Shown: in pieces, positions 18,229 through 21,115 of the stretch
How the letters are laid out: each line of letters opens with the position of its first letter
Numbering within the stretch: position 1 is the stretch's first letter
NCBI GenBank assembly: GCA_048498575.1
Contig: JBEHXS010000026.1
Location: 1-21,115 of the forward strand
Reading direction: 5' to 3'
Length of the DNA: 21,115 nucleotides
Source of the DNA: DASZQY01 sp048498575
GTDB lineage: Bacteria > Pseudomonadota > Alphaproteobacteria > Rhizobiales > Kaistiaceae
The notes under the pieces: model-generated
The model's database searches: none
What the model saw: the letters and a program-made list of their open reading frames with translations, nothing else
Told to the model about the DNA's origin: nothing
Translations under genes and position numbers: made by a program

Positions 18229-18806
18229 ACGTGCGCGGCAGCGATGCCGTGTTCGCGGACAAAGTCGGCGAACGCGTTAAGCTGCGTCCGGATGAGATCG
18301 CGCGTCGCATCGTCGGTCAGCTCGCCGGTCGCCTCGTCGATCTTGTTTTGCACCTGCGGCACCATCACTTCCGGCCGGTTGAACGGCAGCGCCTCGACGA
18401 ACACCATGACCTGCCGCAGGTGATACTGCGCCCGGGCTCCGCCGAGCAGGCTGGTCGACGCCGACTGGATCAGCACCGGCTTCCGCCGGAACGGCTGCTC
18501 CGGCAACCGCGACACCCAGTCGATCGCGTTCTTGAGCACGCCCGGCAGCGAATAGTTGTACTCGGGCGTCACGAAGATGACGCCGTCGGCACGACGGATG
18601 AGGTCGCCTAGACGCTTGGCCGGCTCTGGGAAGCCGTCGTCCTGCTGGACGTCCATGTTGTAGAGCGGGAAGTCGCCGAGCCACGGCGCGTGCTGCACGC
18701 CGACGCCGGCGGGCGCGAGACCCGGAAGGGTGCGTTCGATCGCGGCATTGTACGAGCCGTGCCGGAGGCTGCCGCAGATCGATAGCAGGTTGAGGCGGGT
18801 GTTCAT
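18225..18806 (-). CDS. NADPH-dependent FMN reductase (flavodoxin-fold)
   Basis: This is a 193-residue flavoprotein. FMN phosphate binding is shown by GSLRHGSYN (12-20), the G-S-x-R-x-x-S-x-N motif, and isoalloxazine binding by TPEYNYSLPGVLKNAIDW (80-97), typical of the ChrR/YieF/AzoR-like quinone, chromate and azo reductases. It probably reduces quinones or other electrophiles with NAD(P)H in the cytoplasm; the natural substrate is not readable. GGAAG lies about eleven bases before the ATG. It is flanked by convergent DUF1272 and by the divergent membrane-protein gene. Confidence 0.92.
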   Translation of the reverse strand: MNTRLNLLSICGSLRHGSYNAAIERTLPGLAPAGVGVQHAPWLGDFPLYNMDVQQDDGFPEPAKRLGDLIRRADGVIFVTPEYNYSLPGVLKNAIDWVSRLPEQPFRRKPVLIQSASTSLLGGARAQYHLRQVMVFVEALPFNRPEVMVPQVQNKIDEATGELTDDATRDLIRTQLNAFADFVREHGIAAAHV

Positions 18807-18907
18807 GGCGAGAGGACTTCCGTTCGAGGCCGCCTAGTGAAACGTCCGCGTGCCCGCGATGTTCCCCGTTATCCCGTTGTTGAGACTAACGCGCCATGCT
18901 GGCGGCC

Positions 18908-18914
18908 AAGGAAA
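18908..18914 (+). promoter_or_regulatory. Ribosome binding site that sets the start of the membrane-protein gene
   Basis: AAGGAAA lies six bases before GTG 18921. The alternative GTG at 18837 has no such site and adds a 28-residue basic, proline-rich stretch. Confidence 0.6.
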
Positions 18915-18920
18915 ACGGCC

Positions 18921-20009
18921 GTGTCCAGCTCGCCTCTCTTCGCCCTTCCCGCCACCCGCCTCGGCGGCATCTCGCGCGCCGGCGCGCTGCTTGCGCTGCT
19001 CGCGACGCTGGCCGCAATCGTCGTGCTGGCTTTCGTCGCCCTTCACTCCGCCCGGCCGCCGACCGCCGCGAGCAACGGCCGAAGCGATCTCGTCATGTAC
19101 GCCCACATCGTCGACGCCATGCGCCACGGGCAAGGTTACTACGCCGCCGCGCATGCCGAGTTGCTGAAGGGCGGCTACGGCACCCGCTCGGTGTTCAACT
19201 GGCGCCTGCCCGCCCTGCCCTGGCTGGTCAGCCTGCTGCCGCTCACGGCAATCGCCAACGCGCTGCTGGACCTGGCCGCCGCCGTTGGCCTGGCCCTCAC
19301 CTTCCGCACGCTGGAGGTCAGCGACGGCCGGGCCACGGGGGCACTGGCGGTCGCCTTCGTCGTCGTCAGCGTCGTGTTCGTCGCCGCGCCCAACGCCGTC
19401 CTGTTCGCCGACATCACCGCCGGCACGCTCATCTTCCTGTCGGCCGCCGCGTATGGCGCGCGTCTGCCGTGGCTGGGCTTAGCCGCCGCGCTGCTTGCCC
19501 TTTTCTGCCGCGAGCTGGCGGCGCCCTATGCCATCATCTGCGCCTTCCTGGCGTGGCGTGAGCATCGCCGTTGGGAGGTCGGTGTCTGGCTCGTCGGCTT
19601 CATCGCCTTCGCCGCCTACTTCGCCTGGCACTACGCCGAGGTGCAGGCGCAGCTCGGTCCCGCCGACGGCGCCTATCCGTACGGCTGGCTCCAGTTCGGC
19701 GGTCTGTCCTTCGTGCTCGGCACCGCCGCCTTCAACGGCCTGCTCGCGCTCGCACCGCTATGGGCGAGTGCCATCGTCCTGCCACTGGCCGTGATCGGCT
19801 TGATCGCCTGGCCCGACAGCGATAACCGCCGCGTCGCCGCGACCGTCGGCGCCTACCTCGTGTTGTTTCTCTTCGTCGGCAAAGCCTTCGACGACTACTG
19901 GGGCGCGCTTTACACCCCGCTGCTGATGGTGGGCCTGGCGTTCGCCCCCGCCGCGCTCCGCGATCTCATCGCGGCGCTGCGCGCGCCACGGCTGGCGACC
20001 GCCGCCTAG
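18921..20009 (+). CDS. Multi-pass membrane protein, GT-C glycosyltransferase-like
   Basis: Starting at GTG 18921 the product has 362 residues and about eight to ten hydrophobic helices (first at about 20-42). The loop after helix 1 reads SDLVMYAHIVDAMRHGQGYY and then SVFNWRLPALPWL (90-102). An acidic residue plus Y-x-H/A before a 'Y-Y' and a 'N-x-R-x-P-x-x-P' entry to helix 2 recall GT-C lipid-linked sugar transferases such as the GT87 or GT39 groups. This is a resemblance in layout, not a firm family match, so no substrate is proposed. A typical acyl or other transporter motif is absent. It is monocistronic between two convergent or divergent minus-strand genes and its stop overlaps the cckA stop by four bases. 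Confidence 0.7.
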   Translation: MSSSPLFALPATRLGGISRAGALLALLATLAAIVVLAFVALHSARPPTAASNGRSDLVMYAHIVDAMRHGQGYYAAAHAELLKGGYGTRSVFNWRLPALPWLVSLLPLTAIANALLDLAAAVGLALTFRTLEVSDGRATGALAVAFVVVSVVFVAAPNAVLFADITAGTLIFLSAAAYGARLPWLGLAAALLALFCRELAAPYAIICAFLAWREHRRWEVGVWLVGFIAFAAYFAWHYAEVQAQLGPADGAYPYGWLQFGGLSFVLGTAAFNGLLALAPLWASAIVLPLAVIGLIAWPDSDNRRVAATVGAYLVLFLFVGKAFDDYWGALYTPLLMVGLAFAPAALRDLIAALRAPRLATAA

Positions 20010-21115
20010 CGGCCGAGCGTTTCCTTCACCGCGACCGCCAGCTGCTTCAGCGAGAACGGCTTCGGCAGGAACGAGAACTTCTCGCCGTCGGGCAGGTTCT
20101 TGCGGAACGCGTCCTCGGCGTAGCCGGAGACGAAGATGATCTTGAGGTCGGGCCGTGTCTTGCGCAGCTCGCGCAGCATCGACGGCCCGTCCATCTCGGG
20201 CATCACCACGTCGGAGACGACGAGATCGACCGCCCCGCCGCTTTCCTGCATCTTCTCCAGCGCCTCGACGCCGGAAGTCGCTTCCAGCACCTTGTAGCCG
20301 CGCGACTGCAGGGCGCGCGCCGCAAACGCCCGCACCGCTTCCTCGTCCTCGACCAGGAGGATCGTCGCCGTGCCGGTGAGGTCGGCGATCTCCGGCGTGG
20401 CCTCGGCCGTGGCCGCGGTCAGCTCGCCTTCGGTCGGCACGTAGCGCGGCACGAAGATGCGGAAGATCGTGCCCTGGCCGAAGATGCTGGTGAAGAAGAT
20501 GTGGCCGCCGGTCTGCTTGACGATGCCGTACACCGTCGAGAGGCCGAGGCCGGTGCCCTTGCCCACTTCCTTGGTCGAGAAGAACGGCTCGAAGATCTTG
20601 GCCTGCACCTCGGGCGGCATGCCCGTGCCGGTGTCCTCGACCTCGATCAGCACGTAGTCCGCCTTGGGCAGCGGCTTGTAGCCGAACTGCTGGCTCTCCG
20701 CGATCGACAGGTTGCGCGTGCGGATCGACATCGTGCCGCCCTTGGGCATGGCGTCGCGGCCGTTGACCGCAAGATTCACGATCACCTGTTCGAACTGGTT
20801 GAGGTCGAACTTGATCGGCCAGAGGTCGCGCCCGTGCACCAGCTCGAGCTTGACGTTCTCGCCGAGCAGCCGCTCGAGCAGCATCGACAGGTCGGAGAGC
20901 GTGTCGCGCAGCACCAGCACCTGCGGGCGCAGCGTCTGCCGCCGCGAGAACGCCAGCAGTTGCCTGACCAGGCCCGCGGCCCGGTTGGCGTTCTGCTTGA
21001 TGTTCATGATGTCCTGGAAGGACGGGTCGCTCGGCCGGTGGTTGGCGAGCAGCAGGTCGCTGAAGCCGATGATCGCCGTCAGCACGTTGTTGAAGTCGTG
21101 CGCGATGCCGCCGGC
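20006..21115 (-). CDS. cckA: Cell-cycle hybrid histidine kinase CckA (partial, N-terminal part missing)
   Basis: The 369 visible residues are the C-terminal part of CckA, which starts the CckA-ChpT-CtrA/CpdR phosphorelay controlling the alphaproteobacterial cell cycle. The window edge falls just before the H-box, so the phosphoacceptor His is residue 6 of the visible part (GIAHDFNN). The ATPase follows: N-box NLAVNGRDAM (114-123), G1 DTGTGMP (161-167), F-box FEPFFSTK, and G2 GKGTGLGLS. The receiver domain spans about 250-369 with Asp302 (VVSDVVMPEMDG) and Lys352 (PKPF). Phrases such as HRPSDPSFQDIMNIKQNANR are specific to CckA. The membrane and PAS domains lie beyond the right edge. Confidence 0.95.
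   Translation of the reverse strand, partial: AGGIAHDFNNVLTAIIGFSDLLLANHRPSDPSFQDIMNIKQNANRAAGLVRQLLAFSRRQTLRPQVLVLRDTLSDLSMLLERLLGENVKLELVHGRDLWPIKFDLNQFEQVIVNLAVNGRDAMPKGGTMSIRTRNLSIAESQQFGYKPLPKADYVLIEVEDTGTGMPPEVQAKIFEPFFSTKEVGKGTGLGLSTVYGIVKQTGGHIFFTSIFGQGTIFRIFVPRYVPTEGELTAATAEATPEIADLTGTATILLVEDEEAVRAFAARALQSRGYKVLEATSGVEALEKMQESGGAVDLVVSDVVMPEMDGPSMLRELRKTRPDLKIIFVSGYAEDAFRKNLPDGEKFSFLPKPFSLKQLAVAVKETLGR

Overview
The window is ordinary-looking chromosome from a high-G+C alphaproteobacterium, most likely of the order Hyphomicrobiales (rhizobia and relatives). Three things point there: the C-terminal half of the CtrA-pathway phosphorelay kinase CckA, the recA / alaS / icd neighbourhood that I recall from rhizobial genomes, and an alphaproteobacterial-type LexA box with the GAAC-N7-GAAC layout (one mismatch) in front of recA. 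The sequence does not let me name a genus. Coding density is very high, and G+C at third codon positions produces many long antisense ORFs, which I have discarded.

Layout, left to right. (1) 1-2003, minus strand: a LuxR-type regulator, then the start of a secreted beta-helix repeat protein that runs off the left edge, with a CTAGG-N7-CCTAG palindrome between them. (2) 2074-4488, minus: rpsD with a strong terminator, and the coupled pair trmJ-murI (GTGA overlap). (3) 4584-6863, plus: an HdeD-like membrane protein, a small ABM-like protein and icd, separated by strong hairpins. (4) 6875-7652, minus: two small secreted proteins that look like diverged tandem paralogues. (5) 7855-8880, plus: an aldo/keto reductase. 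(6) 8884-14313, minus: recA, a VOC protein, alaS, and a potassium channel whose ATG directly abuts the alaS stop. (7) 14433-15824, minus: a beta-CASP metallo-beta-lactamase RNase. (8) 16017-18228, plus: psuK-psuG-DUF1272, a pseudouridine breakdown operon with a zinc-binding passenger. (9) 18225-18806, minus: an FMN reductase. (10) 18921-20009, plus: a multi-pass membrane protein resembling GT-C enzymes. (11) 20006-21115, minus: the cckA 3' portion, running off the right edge.

Most genes are housekeeping: translation (rpsD, alaS, trmJ), wall precursor (murI), TCA cycle (icd), DNA repair (recA) and cell-cycle control (cckA). I found no mobile element, CRISPR array, tRNA or rRNA gene, and no convincing new system. 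The most interesting points are the LuxR / palindrome / secreted-protein unit, the potassium channel with a voltage-sensor-like S4 but a cyclic-nucleotide pocket lacking its usual Glu and Arg, the paralogous secreted pair, and the pseudouridine operon lying head to head with an RNase gene.
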